From contig NZ_LMUO01000009.1 in NCBI RefSeq assembly GCF_009765905.1, positions 287,941-351,940 of the forward strand: a stretch of 64,000 nucleotides of DNA, given 5' to 3'. The notes below the pieces were generated by a model. That model searched no databases, was not told the origin of the DNA, and was given only the letters and a program-made list of their open reading frames with translations. Of this stretch, positions 53,610 through 63,356 are shown in pieces (position 1 is the first letter of the stretch; each line of letters opens with the position of its first letter). A program made the position numbers and the translations under genes. The stretch comes from Mucilaginibacter sp. L196. GTDB lineage: Bacteria; Bacteroidota; Bacteroidia; Sphingobacteriales; Sphingobacteriaceae.

Positions 53610-54773
53610 ATGTCTTTTAAAAAAGTCATACTCTTTTTACATCGCTGGCTCGGTTTTATAACCGGGCTAGTGGTGTTTATAGTGAGTATTACAGGCTGTA
53701 TCTTTTGTTTTCAGGATGAGATACAGGATGCTGTGCATTCATGGCGCAAGGTTGTTCCGGTAGAGCGGCCATATCTTGAACCATCTGCGTTAAAAAGTAT
53801 CGCGCTGAGTAAATATCCCAGTGCTACGGCCAATTATATGTATTACTTTGGGGTGAATCGCCCAGCCTCGGTTATAGCAAATGTTCCTCAAAAAGGGTAT
53901 ACCTTCATCTACCTTAATCCTTACACCGGGCAGGTCTTGCATGCCGAAGGCTTAAAGGATAATTTTTTTACGGTGATAGAGGATATACACCTTTACCTAT
54001 TGCTGCCCGACAATATTGGTAGTTTGGTGGTTGGCATATCTGTTATCCTGTTTGTATTGATCATGATAACCGGTGTCGTCCTATGGTGGCCCAAACGTAA
54101 AAGCGATCGTAAACGCAGTTTCACCATCAAATGGAATGGCCGCTGGCGCCGGGTGAATTACGACTTGCATAATGTGCTTGGTTTTTATGCCACCGCCATT
54201 GTGGTTATTTTAGCCATTACAGGCTTAGGGGTTGATTTTGATTGGATGGATAAGGGAATTTATAAGGTTGCCAACCTGGGGCAAACCTATGCCAATGAAA
54301 CCCGGATTTTTAAATCTGATTCGTTATTCAAATCGGCCATTAAAGATAAACCGGTTGTTGACCGGGCGTTTTTGACGGCAGAAAAACAATCGCCGCAGGC
54401 ACAAATGTTTTTGATCTCACAGGATGATACAAAGGCGGGGACTATAGGCGTAACCGCATATGCGCAAAGTTTGCGCTATGGCAATAACGATTCTTTTGTG
54501 TTTGATAAATATTCAGGAAAGATGTTGCAGCATATGCCTAATGCTCAAAAAAGCTTGGGACTAAAACTAAACGACCTGAATTACGACATACACGTAGGCC
54601 AGGCTTTAGGTTTGTGTGGGAAGATAATAGCCTTTTTAGCCAGCCTGATTTGTGCGAGCTTACCCATAACAGGCTTTGTAATTTGGTTAGGTAAAAGAAA
54701 GAAACCCAAACCAGCCAAGGCGGTTGCTCACCGCAGGCTAAACAAACAATTACAACAAAACAAACAGCTGTAA
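53610..54773 (+). CDS. PepSY-associated membrane protein (putative ferric-siderophore reductase)
   Basis: A 387-residue inner-membrane protein starting at the ATG at 53610, one base after the receptor's stop (TAACATG). Four transmembrane helices frame two PepSY-type periplasmic domains: VILFLHRWLGFITGLVVFIVSITGCIF with the conserved HRW, GSLVVGISVILFVLIMITGVVLWWP, LHNVLGFYATAIVVILAITG and IHVGQALGLCGKIIAFLASL. Conserved His residues (in HRWLG, DLHN and DIHVG) could bind haem. Paired with a siderophore receptor this class is thought to reduce ferric siderophores in the periplasm; that role is inferred from context. Confidence 0.9.
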   Translation: MSFKKVILFLHRWLGFITGLVVFIVSITGCIFCFQDEIQDAVHSWRKVVPVERPYLEPSALKSIALSKYPSATANYMYYFGVNRPASVIANVPQKGYTFIYLNPYTGQVLHAEGLKDNFFTVIEDIHLYLLLPDNIGSLVVGISVILFVLIMITGVVLWWPKRKSDRKRSFTIKWNGRWRRVNYDLHNVLGFYATAIVVILAITGLGVDFDWMDKGIYKVANLGQTYANETRIFKSDSLFKSAIKDKPVVDRAFLTAEKQSPQAQMFLISQDDTKAGTIGVTAYAQSLRYGNNDSFVFDKYSGKMLQHMPNAQKSLGLKLNDLNYDIHVGQALGLCGKIIAFLASLICASLPITGFVIWLGKRKKPKPAKAVAHRRLNKQLQQNKQL

Positions 54774-54778
54774 AAACA

Positions 54779-54813
54779 AAAAACCAGTATACGGCAATGC
54801 CATAAACTGGTTT
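54779..54813. terminator. Terminator between the PepSY gene and the small membrane protein
   Basis: Aaaaccagt (54779-54787) pairs with actggtttt (54805-54813) around a 17-base loop, at a convergent junction. Confidence 0.6.
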
Positions 54814-54838
54814 TAATATAGTATGCGCTTAGTAGAGG

Positions 54839-55030
54839 TTATGCCTCTTCGCCGCGACCTTTAACTAATACATTAAGGAATAAGCCTGCTGAAAGTAAGC
54901 CTAAAACGCCGCCTACTAAAGCCCATATCATTCCTACATCTAATATAGCACCGGTAAATACACCTGTAACCAGGCCTAACAGGTAATATACAAAGTCGTA
55001 GCTTTTTTCTTCTTCTTGCTGATGTTTCAT
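54839..55030 (-). CDS. Small membrane protein
   Basis: A 63-residue protein. A charged N-terminus (MKHQQEEEKSYD) is followed by two hydrophobic helices (about 14-36 and 38-57) with Gly-rich GLVTGVFTGAILDVGMIWALVGGVLGLLSAG and a short KGRGEEA tail. No named family is recognised. It stands alone and converges on the PepSY gene. Confidence 0.65.
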   Translation of the reverse strand: MKHQQEEEKSYDFVYYLLGLVTGVFTGAILDVGMIWALVGGVLGLLSAGLFLNVLVKGRGEEA

Positions 55031-55145
55031 AATCTTGTTATTGCAGACCGCAAAAGTATGTGATTAATTGATGTATAACAATATGTGTATCAAAAAAATT
55101 ATTCAATTAATAAAAATAAGACGCAGAAATTACAATGTTGGCATC

Positions 55146-57629
55146 TTACTTTTTAGGGTTACTTAATAAATTAACAAATAATCGATAGGCTCCCGGTACC
55201 CCGGCAGGCAACTGCCTGAAGAACGCCAGTGATGTATATATGAACCTTCCCTTACCATAGTTTGTCACAATTAACGAGCCATTATTAGGCTTTTCACCCG
55301 GATCATTCATTTGCAGCGGGGTTTGATATTTAGGGTCAATGTCGCTTACAAAGTACAAACCACGTTCCTGTATCCATCCGTCGAAATCGGCATCATTAAT
55401 TTTATTCGGATAGTTAAGCACCGGGTTAGTTGGATCTAAAACAGTAACCTTAGCCGTTTCATCCGTTACGCGCTGATTAACCGGGCGAAATGGATATGGC
55501 CCGATTTGCGGCACAAGCACCCCTGCGTTATTGTTGTATTGTACAACCAGGTTGCCGCCGTTTTTTACATACTCCAGCAATTTAGGTTGCTCAAATGGTA
55601 GGCGCTCATCCACATTAAAAGCACGTACGCCAGTTACAATGGCATCATAAACCGATAGGTCGCTGTTCATGATCTCGTTTTCAGTCAAAATATGTACATC
55701 ATAACCAACCTGCTTTAAAGCATCGGGCACCAAATCAGCGGCACCAACTATATAGCCCATTTTTTTACCGGCAGTTTTCAAATCAATATTGATAAGGTTG
55801 GCCTGTGCGGGTGGGAAATAAGTTATAGTAGGGATGTGATTATAAGCGATGGTTTTTATCCCCATTGAAAACGTTTTGCCATTTGCGGTTACCACAGCTT
55901 CAAATACACTTGTTTTTGGTTTGTCGTCAGTAGGTTCAACTTTAAAATCTACGGTCCATTCTTCGCCCTTTTTCTTGTCCGCGAAATCTATCTTATCCGG
56001 GCTTATTTTCCAGCCATCTATTGGTTTTATGCTGATGCTGCCACTAGTGGTAGTAAAGCTTTGTAGTTTTACCTCAACGTTTTGCGATTTGTTGGAGTTG
56101 AAGATGTAATCCTTGTCGCTAACATTTGCAGTTACTGGCGGCGCGATAACTAAAGGTTCATAAAGTTCGCCGCGGGCGGGATCAACGTGTTTGTACTCTA
56201 TCGGTCGCCTAAGCTCAATAATTGCATTTAATATCTTAAAATAGGCATAATAAAAATGTGGTGTATTTTCAGGAAGTGTTTTTTGGTCATCATTATAATT
56301 GTCCAAATAATCAGTGTTATATGATCCCATTGAATGCGGATATACTAACCAATATGGTTGCGTTATGGCATCTGCTAGGAATTTTTCCTCAGATTCTGAT
56401 ATTCTATTTTTTTGTAAGAATGGATGAGTCGCACGTATTTGTGGTTCAATAAAATGCTTTAGGCTATGAAAACTTGTCGCCTTTAGACTAATATTAAGGT
56501 CAGATCTAACTAATGTCTGTGAAATAACAGAAACGGTATCTCCAAGGGCATAAATCGGACTTTCTGCATATGCTTCAATCCATATTCCCGCGCAAGCAGC
56601 AATTAATTCGCTTAAATCCTTTGTTTTTTGTTCGCGCCAATAGCCATCTTTTACATTTTCAACCTTATCCAACAAATCAACCAATGCCGGTACCGATTTA
56701 TCGGGACGGTCAATATCAAAACTCTTCTGTATTGCAGATAGATCAGTTGAAATGTCTTCTGCACCAACCCTCGCCCAGGTGGTATTAACGCCATCCATTA
56801 AATCTGTTTTTGGGGCATCTCCCAAAATGGTTTTAAAGTATTCAATAGCTTCACCTCTTTGCTTGGCTGACCCGAATCCCTGTGTTTTATGATTAGATCT
56901 GCTTTCCGCAGCAATTTCGCCGTATCCTTTACCGATGATTGGGTTGTATACGCCAACATCTAATTTAAATTGGTCGGGGTTTGTGGTATTTACACTGCCG
57001 AAATTAAAAGTGTTCCACAATAAGCGTTTCGCCTGCCAAACTTTCACATATTTTAATTGCTCCGGAAAACGGCTTGGATCAGCTGCCGCGGTAAATGCCT
57101 CCTGTGCCAATATTGCCGATGCGGTATGATGCCCATGGCCACCTTCGCCGGTTGTAGGGAAACGGCAGATGATCACATCTGGTCTGAATTTTCTGATCAC
57201 CCACACCACATCACTCAATACTTTTTCCTTATCCCAGATTTTTAATGTTTCGCCGGGCCCTTTGCTAAAGCCAAAATCATTGGCGCGACTAAAAAATTGT
57301 TCAGCGCCATCCATTCTTCGGGCTGCCAATAATTCCTGGGTCCGTATCAGTCCTAATTGTTCACCTTGTTCATTTCCTATCAAATTTTGGCCGCCATCGC
57401 CACGAGTTAAAGATAAATAACCGGTACGGTAATGCTTTTCCTGTGCCAAATATGCCAGTAAGCGTGTGTTCTCATCATCGGGATGTGCGGCAACATATAG
57501 CACACTGCCCAATACATCCAGCTTTTTAAAGCTTTGTTCAATGGTTATAAGATCGGATGGGGGAGCAGTTTGTGAAAATACGGAACTACTGATAAATATG
57601 AATAAGGCAAAAGATATAATACGCTTCAT
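55146..57629 (-). CDS. Exported PIG-L/LmbE-family deacetylase with large C-terminal extension
   Basis: An 827-residue protein using the ATG at 57629 (MKRIISFALFIFISSSVFSQ is a good signal peptide); an ATG 11 codons upstream is in frame. The PIG-L deacetylase domain (about 35-300) has the zinc motif AAHPDDEN and GEGGHGHHTASA. The middle region (about 470-620) is beta-rich. The C-terminal 200 residues look like a glutamine-amidotransferase-like Rossmann fold (YDAIVTGVRAFNVDERL, GNLVVQYNNNAGV). Such proteins probably deacetylate N-acetyl sugars or related compounds outside the cytoplasm. The substrate is unknown. Confidence 0.88.
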   Translation of the reverse strand: MKRIISFALFIFISSSVFSQTAPPSDLITIEQSFKKLDVLGSVLYVAAHPDDENTRLLAYLAQEKHYRTGYLSLTRGDGGQNLIGNEQGEQLGLIRTQELLAARRMDGAEQFFSRANDFGFSKGPGETLKIWDKEKVLSDVVWVIRKFRPDVIICRFPTTGEGGHGHHTASAILAQEAFTAAADPSRFPEQLKYVKVWQAKRLLWNTFNFGSVNTTNPDQFKLDVGVYNPIIGKGYGEIAAESRSNHKTQGFGSAKQRGEAIEYFKTILGDAPKTDLMDGVNTTWARVGAEDISTDLSAIQKSFDIDRPDKSVPALVDLLDKVENVKDGYWREQKTKDLSELIAACAGIWIEAYAESPIYALGDTVSVISQTLVRSDLNISLKATSFHSLKHFIEPQIRATHPFLQKNRISESEEKFLADAITQPYWLVYPHSMGSYNTDYLDNYNDDQKTLPENTPHFYYAYFKILNAIIELRRPIEYKHVDPARGELYEPLVIAPPVTANVSDKDYIFNSNKSQNVEVKLQSFTTTSGSISIKPIDGWKISPDKIDFADKKKGEEWTVDFKVEPTDDKPKTSVFEAVVTANGKTFSMGIKTIAYNHIPTITYFPPAQANLINIDLKTAGKKMGYIVGAADLVPDALKQVGYDVHILTENEIMNSDLSVYDAIVTGVRAFNVDERLPFEQPKLLEYVKNGGNLVVQYNNNAGVLVPQIGPYPFRPVNQRVTDETAKVTVLDPTNPVLNYPNKINDADFDGWIQERGLYFVSDIDPKYQTPLQMNDPGEKPNNGSLIVTNYGKGRFIYTSLAFFRQLPAGVPGAYRLFVNLLSNPKK

Positions 57630-57785
57630 AGAAACAAATATAAATGAAAGATAATCAGGCATATTTATTGTATCAATAAAAAAACAATTAAATGATTATC
57701 TGTTTAATATAGATAGCAATCTTTTGATTGAATATTTATATCTAAACACGAGCATATTACAAATAAATTACAAAAAAAGTTTTAC

Positions 57786-57811
57786 ATTAATCAATCGTTT
57801 GATTAATTTTG
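57786..57811 (+). promoter_or_regulatory. TetR operator overlapping the efflux-operon promoter
   Basis: The 22-bp palindrome ATTAATCAA-TCGT-TTGATTAAT (57786-57807) overlaps TAATTTTG (57804-57811), a full TAnnTTTG -7 box, 13 bases before the TetR start codon. This is the arrangement for repression of the operon by its own first gene product. Confidence 0.65.
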
Positions 57812-57824
57812 TGCCGTTAAAACA

Positions 57825-58496
57825 ATGGACAAAGATAAAATAGATAAGAAAGATCATATCCTTGACGTAGCCGAGAAAGTCTTCTCGGACCAAGGCTATG
57901 ATGGCGCTTCAACCCGTTCTATATCAGGCGAGGCTGGGGTTAATATGGCTATGCTGAACTATTACTTCGGTTCAAAAGAAGGTTTGTTTTTAGCTGTATT
58001 CAACAGGAAAATTAATTCATTTAAGGATCTGTTGCAAGACCTCGGAAATGACGAGCATTTAAGTTCATGGGCAAAAGTAGAAACGTATCTTGATATGTAT
58101 GCAGAGCGGGTGGTGAACAATAACTGCTTCCAAAAAATGCTTTATCAGGAAATGTCAATGAATAAGCGGACGGAACTTTCCGAGAACCTTACCCAAATCC
58201 TTATGCAAAATGTGAATGAGTTTCATAAAATTTTGAAAGAAGGGGTAGATAACGGCGAGTTTAATGAGGATGTTGATTTTGAGATGGTTACAGCTACTAT
58301 TTACGGAACAAAAAACTTTATTATTAATGCACCTCAGTTAACATCAATGATGTTGGGATATGACATTTTAGATGAAAATAACCTGGAGGAAAAATTCAAA
58401 CCACGTATTAAAGCTTATCAAAAGAAATTACTGAGAGCTTATTTAGTTAAGGAAAATGACAAAACACAAAACACCTATCCTGCATATGTTAAATAA
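57825..58496 (+). CDS. TetR-family transcriptional repressor
   Basis: A 223-residue regulator. The N-terminal helix-turn-helix reads ILDVAEKVFSDQGYDGASTRSISGEAGVNMAMLNYYFGSKEGLFLAVF, the canonical TetR pattern. The ligand-binding helical domain follows, with no further named motif. The final 11 bases overlap the start of the TolC-like gene. The product of this gene probably represses the efflux operon (TolC, EmrA-like, EmrB-like) through the palindrome at 57786. Confidence 0.94.
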   Translation: MDKDKIDKKDHILDVAEKVFSDQGYDGASTRSISGEAGVNMAMLNYYFGSKEGLFLAVFNRKINSFKDLLQDLGNDEHLSSWAKVETYLDMYAERVVNNNCFQKMLYQEMSMNKRTELSENLTQILMQNVNEFHKILKEGVDNGEFNEDVDFEMVTATIYGTKNFIINAPQLTSMMLGYDILDENNLEEKFKPRIKAYQKKLLRAYLVKENDKTQNTYPAYVK

Positions 58497-59817
58497 ACTA
58501 ATAAAACCCCTTAAACTGTACGGCATAACAGCCGTTATACTTGGTGTACTGGCAAATGCAGCCAGCGCACAAGACAGGACCATCACGTTGCCCGAGGCAA
58601 TTTCACTTGGTTTACAAACCAGCAAAACGTTAAAATATTCGCAGGCTAAAATTGATGAAGCTGTATCTGAATACAATCAGGCAAAAGATAAATCGCTGCC
58701 AACAGGTTCGGTAAGTGCTACTTATGACCGTGCGCAGATACCGGAAAACTTATTAAGGTTTGGTGGAGAAACCATCGCATTACCAACCAGCGCTAACGCT
58801 TATTTAGGCATAGCCTCAATTAACGAAACTATTTTCGGAGGTAACAAACTTAGATATGCACGCCAGTCTACCGATTTGTTAACACAGGTATCGCGTTTAA
58901 GTGCTTCTTCCGATAAAGATCAGATAACTTACGATATCATCAGTGCATATTATAACCTGTATAAAGTGCTACAGAGCATAAAGGTTGTAAACCAAAACAT
59001 TGCAACTGTTGATGCGCAAATACATCAATCACAACGTTTCTTTGATCAGGGCATAGTTACAAAAAACGATGTGTTACGTTTTGAATTACAGAAAGCTAAC
59101 ATACAATTAAATGGTATCGATTTGGAAAGCAATCGTAAAATAATTAACTACAATTTGGATATTTTATTAGGCTTGCCTGAAACCACCAATTTAAGTATTG
59201 ATGAGATTACCGATGCCGCTAAACCGGTTGGCCCTTTAAGCGATTATATAGATACCGCTTTAACAACTCGCCAGGAATTACAAGAACTGGATTTGCGTAA
59301 CCGTGTTGCCCAAACTAATATTAAAAGTATACAGGCTAATTTAAGCCCAACACTTGCAGCATCAGCAGCGGGGTATTATGTTGGCATTGCAGGTAACCCA
59401 ATACCTAAAATTGGTAATGATATTACGCCTATAACAGTTGGCTTAACTTTATCATGGGATTTCTCAGCGCTTTGGACTAACAAGAACAAAGTGGCACAGG
59501 CTAAAATTCAGCAAGCCGAAGTGGAGATCAATAAGGGTATAACTTCTGATAATGTAAGGAATGAAGTAAACCAGGATTATCAGAACTATATTACTGCTTT
59601 AAGCAAAATACAGCTTTTACAAACATCGATTGAACAAGCCGGTGAAAACAACACTATTCTACAAAACAAATATGCAAGCAATATAGCTTCAGCTACCGAT
59701 CGTGCTGACGCTGAAACACTACTTTATCAAGCCCAAATAAACCTGGAACTTGCTAAAGCTGATGCAGGACTTGCTTATTACACATTATTGAAATCAACCG
59801 GAAAACTTAACAAATAA
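58486..59817 (+). CDS. TolC-family outer-membrane efflux protein
   Basis: A 443-residue outer-membrane factor. The start at 58486 (MLNKLIKPLKLYGITAV) gives a proper signal peptide ending ASAQ; an ATG at 58456 is in frame but would add ten polar residues. Two OEP repeats of helices follow with ITLPEAISLGLQTSKTLKYSQAKID and a second half that includes LTTRQELQELDLRNRVAQTNIKS. It forms the outer channel for the EmrA/EmrB-like genes. The start overlaps the TetR stop codon. Confidence 0.93.
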   Translation: MLNKLIKPLKLYGITAVILGVLANAASAQDRTITLPEAISLGLQTSKTLKYSQAKIDEAVSEYNQAKDKSLPTGSVSATYDRAQIPENLLRFGGETIALPTSANAYLGIASINETIFGGNKLRYARQSTDLLTQVSRLSASSDKDQITYDIISAYYNLYKVLQSIKVVNQNIATVDAQIHQSQRFFDQGIVTKNDVLRFELQKANIQLNGIDLESNRKIINYNLDILLGLPETTNLSIDEITDAAKPVGPLSDYIDTALTTRQELQELDLRNRVAQTNIKSIQANLSPTLAASAAGYYVGIAGNPIPKIGNDITPITVGLTLSWDFSALWTNKNKVAQAKIQQAEVEINKGITSDNVRNEVNQDYQNYITALSKIQLLQTSIEQAGENNTILQNKYASNIASATDRADAETLLYQAQINLELAKADAGLAYYTLLKSTGKLNK

Positions 59818-59834
59818 TACAAACAGAAATTACA

Positions 59835-60899
59835 ATGGCACAAAAACACAACTCAGAAGAAGAAGAACCAAAAAAGAAACCGAATAAGGTACTTCCCATC
59901 ATATTAATAATTGTACTAATTGGCGGTATCATCTTCGGCGTAAAAGAATATATATATTTCAGCAAACACGTAGATACTGATGATGCGCAGATAGATGGCG
60001 ATATAAGCCCTGTTGTTGCCCGCGTTGGTGGTTATGTTGACAGTATATATTTTCAGGAAAACGAACATGTTAACCAAGGCCAGTTATTGGTTAAACTGGA
60101 TGACCGCGATTACAAAGTAAAACTTGAGCAGGCACTAGCCGCACAAAAAGGCGCAAGCGCTGGTGTAGGTGTTAGTCAGTCACAAATCTATAGTGTTACT
60201 TCAAACTCATCTGTTGCAAAAGCTGGTGTAGTATCAGCAGGTGCAAAGCTTGATCAGGTATCAAAAGATTATCAGCGTTATGCTAATCTGGTAAAAGATG
60301 GATCAGTAACCCAGCAACAATTTGATCAGGCAAAAGCCGATCTTGAAGTAGCGCAGGCAAATTATAAAGCAGCACAGGATCAATACCAGGCAGCACAGCA
60401 ACAAATTGGAACTACAAAAAACCAATTGACAGTAACCAACACCAGTGTTACACAACGCCAGGTTGATGTTGATTTTGCAAAACTTCAATTATCATACGCG
60501 TCAATTACTGCACCTGCAAGTGGTCTTGTTTCAAAAAAGAACATTCAATTAGGTCAATTGGTGCAAGCCGGGCAAACATTGTTCTCTATTGTTAATGATA
60601 ACAGCATTTATATAACTGCCAACTTTAAAGAAACCCAGTTAGATAAAATACGTTCAGGCCAAAAAGTTGACATCGAGGTTGATGCTTACCCTGAAATGAA
60701 ATTAGAAGGTACAGTATTTAACTTTTCACCGGCTACTGGTGCAAAATTCTCTTTATTGCCACCTGATAATGCTACCGGTAACTATGTAAAAGTAGTACAA
60801 CGTGTGCCTGTTAAAATTTTAATAAAAGCTGATAAAGCAACTATGGACAGGTTACGCCCGGGAATGAGCGTGAATGTTTCAGTAATCTACAAAGACTAA
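59835..60899 (+). CDS. emrA: HlyD/EmrA-type membrane fusion protein
   Basis: A 354-residue adaptor. A Lys/Glu-rich cytoplasmic tail and one transmembrane segment (about 18-38) are followed by the lipoyl half-motif (VARVGGYVDSIYFQENEHVNQGQLLVKLDDRDY), a coiled hairpin rich in Gln and Ala, the second lipoyl half (SYASITAPASGLVSKKNIQLGQLVQAGQTLFSIV) and a beta-barrel. It bridges the inner-membrane pump and the outer-membrane channel. Spacing is 17 bases after the TolC gene and 10 before the pump. Confidence 0.94.
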   Translation: MAQKHNSEEEEPKKKPNKVLPIILIIVLIGGIIFGVKEYIYFSKHVDTDDAQIDGDISPVVARVGGYVDSIYFQENEHVNQGQLLVKLDDRDYKVKLEQALAAQKGASAGVGVSQSQIYSVTSNSSVAKAGVVSAGAKLDQVSKDYQRYANLVKDGSVTQQQFDQAKADLEVAQANYKAAQDQYQAAQQQIGTTKNQLTVTNTSVTQRQVDVDFAKLQLSYASITAPASGLVSKKNIQLGQLVQAGQTLFSIVNDNSIYITANFKETQLDKIRSGQKVDIEVDAYPEMKLEGTVFNFSPATGAKFSLLPPDNATGNYVKVVQRVPVKILIKADKATMDRLRPGMSVNVSVIYKD

Positions 60900-60909
60900 T
60901 TAATTAATA

Positions 60910-62457
60910 ATGGCTGAACAAGGTTTTAGAAAGTGGATCATTACTATCACGGTGATCATGGCTTCATTGTTGGAGCTTATTGATACCACGATAGTAAACG
61001 TATCCCTGCCCCAAATACAGGGTAACCTGGGGGCCACACTTGAAGACGTTGCATGGGTAACTACCGGTTACGCTGTGGCAAACGTAATTGTACTGCCAAT
61101 GTCGGGTTGGTTAGGTAGTTTCTTCGGGCGTAAAAATTACTACATGGCGTCTATTCTATTGTTTACTATCGCGTCATTTTTATGCGGTAATGCACATAGT
61201 TTAAATGAGTTGGTACTATTCCGTATTATACAAGGTATTGCAGGTGGTGGTTTGATATCAACATCACAAGCTATTTTGATTGAAACCTGGCCGCGTGAAG
61301 AAATTGGTACAGCTACCGCCTTATTTGGTTTAGGTGCGGTTGTAGGCCCAACAGTGGGCCCAACAATTGGTGGCTGGATCACAGATAACTACTCTTGGCC
61401 ATGGATATTTTATGTAAACATTCCGGTTGGTGCATTGGCACTATTCCTGACTTACACCTTTGTGCGAACAACGCCGCGAGATGGGCGAAACAAGCCGATC
61501 GACTGGTGGGGCATTGGATTACTTGCTCTTGCAGTAGGTAGTTTACAAACCATATTGGAAAAAGGTGAGTCAGAAGATTGGTTTTCAAAAACATATATAC
61601 TTATACTTACTATAACCGCCATATTAGGAACATTGCTGTTTATTTGGCGAGAGTTAAGTACCGACCACCCGATAGTAAACTTTGCCATTATGCGGCATCG
61701 AAGTTTCGCGGTGGGGATGTTTACATCCTTTGTGCTCGGGTTTGGTTTGTATGGTTCGGTTTTCGTATTCCCAATTTTCTGTCAAAGTTTGTTAGGCTTC
61801 TCAGCACAACAAACGGGTGAAATTTTATTCCCGGGTGGATTGTGTACCATTATATTGATGCCATTTATTGGTAAGATGCTCAATAAGGGTATTCCGGCAC
61901 AATTTATGGCTACTATAGGTATGTTCCTGTTTTTTGTATTTACCACTATGTTGAGTAAATCAACACTTAATTCAGGCACAGGCGATTTCTTTTGGCCATT
62001 GGTGATAAGGGGTGTAGGTATGGCATTATTATTCGTACCGTTGACCACATTGGCAATTGCCGACCTTAAAGGGCCGGAAATAGGACAGGGTACTGGTTTA
62101 AATAATATGATGCGACAACTTGGTGGTGCTTTTGGTATAGCTACCTTAACTACCATAATTCACATACGTCAGGGGGTACACCGCAACAACCTATTAACCA
62201 ATATTAACCCTTATAATAATGCATTTACATTGCGCTTTAATAATTTGATACAAAATTTTGAATCAAAAGGTAAATCATTAAGTGATGCTACACAAATGGC
62301 TTACCAGGCTATTGAAGGTATGGTAATTAAGCAAACGTTGCTACTAACTTATGCTGATGCTTATTGGATATCGGGTTTAGTAATGCTATTCTCAATACCA
62401 TTATTATACTTGCAGCCATTCAAAAAAGGCCAAAAAGCCGCGGTAGACGCGCACTAA
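60910..62457 (+). CDS. emrB: DHA2-family multidrug MFS pump (EmrB-like)
   Basis: A 515-residue transporter with 14 predicted helices. DHA2 motifs are visible: LELIDTTIVNVSLPQIQGNLGA (motif D1), AWVTTGYAVANVIVLPMSGWLGSFFGRK (motif A), RIIQGIAGGGLISTSQAI and a motif C-like FGLGAVVGPTVGPTIGGWI. It exports amphipathic toxic compounds through EmrA and TolC using the proton gradient. The terminator lies just downstream, closing the four-gene operon. Confidence 0.95.
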   Translation: MAEQGFRKWIITITVIMASLLELIDTTIVNVSLPQIQGNLGATLEDVAWVTTGYAVANVIVLPMSGWLGSFFGRKNYYMASILLFTIASFLCGNAHSLNELVLFRIIQGIAGGGLISTSQAILIETWPREEIGTATALFGLGAVVGPTVGPTIGGWITDNYSWPWIFYVNIPVGALALFLTYTFVRTTPRDGRNKPIDWWGIGLLALAVGSLQTILEKGESEDWFSKTYILILTITAILGTLLFIWRELSTDHPIVNFAIMRHRSFAVGMFTSFVLGFGLYGSVFVFPIFCQSLLGFSAQQTGEILFPGGLCTIILMPFIGKMLNKGIPAQFMATIGMFLFFVFTTMLSKSTLNSGTGDFFWPLVIRGVGMALLFVPLTTLAIADLKGPEIGQGTGLNNMMRQLGGAFGIATLTTIIHIRQGVHRNNLLTNINPYNNAFTLRFNNLIQNFESKGKSLSDATQMAYQAIEGMVIKQTLLLTYADAYWISGLVMLFSIPLLYLQPFKKGQKAAVDAH

Positions 62458-62463
62458 AAAGAT

Positions 62464-62499
62464 AAAGCCGCCCTGTTACTACATAGGGCGGCTTTCTCA
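62464..62499 (+). terminator. Intrinsic terminator of the efflux operon
   Basis: Aaagccgccct (62464-62474) pairs perfectly with agggcggcttt (62485-62495) around a 10-base loop; the run of T is short on the plus strand. Confidence 0.8.
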
Positions 62500-62701
62500 A
62501 AAAAAATTAACAATTAAAAATTTGGTATAAGCCCCACAAAATCACAAATGCTTATTACTAAATATATATGGGAGCGGGGGTGTTTAATCTTGCTATAAAA
62601 TTAATAGTTTTTAATTGTAAAAAACAACTTTGTGATGCAATAAAAAACACAAAATGAAAAAATTATGAAATTTTATTATATAGCAGCTTTTTTCGTCAAT
62701 A

Positions 62702-63286
62702 TCAATAAATAACCTTTCCACTTGCTGTAACTAATGATGCTATTCGTATCGCATCAAAAACTCTTTCCTCGGTAGTCCCCATCTTTATTAATGAATCTTC
62801 GTGAGCGTTTACGCATAATTCACAACCATTAACGGCCGAAATAGTTAAGCTCATCAATTCAAAAAATTCCTTACCTGTTACAGGTTTCATCATGATCTGC
62901 ATTCTGATACGTGCCGGAATCTGATTGTATTTATCCTTTTGGGTAAAATGTCTGAAGCGATAAAATACATTATTAGATGCCAGTAAGGATGCACATGCGG
63001 CAGCTTCAGCAATATCTGCTGCGGTTGCACCTTGTTCTTCGGCATGTTTGGTGTAATATTGGGTAAGCGGGTTGTTGGTATTGTTTATGGAAACGCTTAG
63101 GCCTAATAAAGCGCATTCCTTAGCGCTTAAATGTTCAGAGGTTAATGTACTGCTGAAATTTAATTTAAAGTCGCGTATATAGCGCGATTCGCCTTTTTCA
63201 AGTAAGGTAAGGCTTTCGGTACGATAGTCGCTATCCAGGCCAATGCTTTGCAATAGCTCGTTTATAGTTTCGGTAACTTCACTCAT
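62702..63286 (-). CDS. ahpD: AhpD-like alkylhydroperoxidase (CMD family)
   Basis: A 194-residue enzyme of the carboxymuconolactone decarboxylase family. The redox pair Cys155 and Cys158 stands in GCELCVNAHE with His162, and Glu143 lies 12 residues before the first Cys, matching the Glu-Cys-Cys-His proton relay (118/130/133/137) of mycobacterial AhpD. It should reduce the partner peroxiredoxin and shows weak peroxidase activity itself in that system. Downstream of ahpC after a 70-base gap containing a terminator-like hairpin. Confidence 0.9.
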   Translation of the reverse strand: MSEVTETINELLQSIGLDSDYRTESLTLLEKGESRYIRDFKLNFSSTLTSEHLSAKECALLGLSVSINNTNNPLTQYYTKHAEEQGATAADIAEAAACASLLASNNVFYRFRHFTQKDKYNQIPARIRMQIMMKPVTGKEFFELMSLTISAVNGCELCVNAHEDSLIKMGTTEERVFDAIRIASLVTASGKVIY

Positions 63287-63308
63287 CTTTTTGTGTTTAG
63301 TAATGCAT

Positions 63309-63338
63309 AAAAAATCCCCGCGCCAAAGGCACGGGGAC
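63309..63338 (-). terminator. Hairpin with T-run between ahpC and ahpD
   Basis: On the minus strand tccccg and cgggga (plus 63315-63320 and 63332-63337) form a G/C stem followed by six T residues. It probably terminates part of ahpC transcription before ahpD. Confidence 0.7.
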
Positions 63339-63356
63339 TATCAATATTCAAACAAA

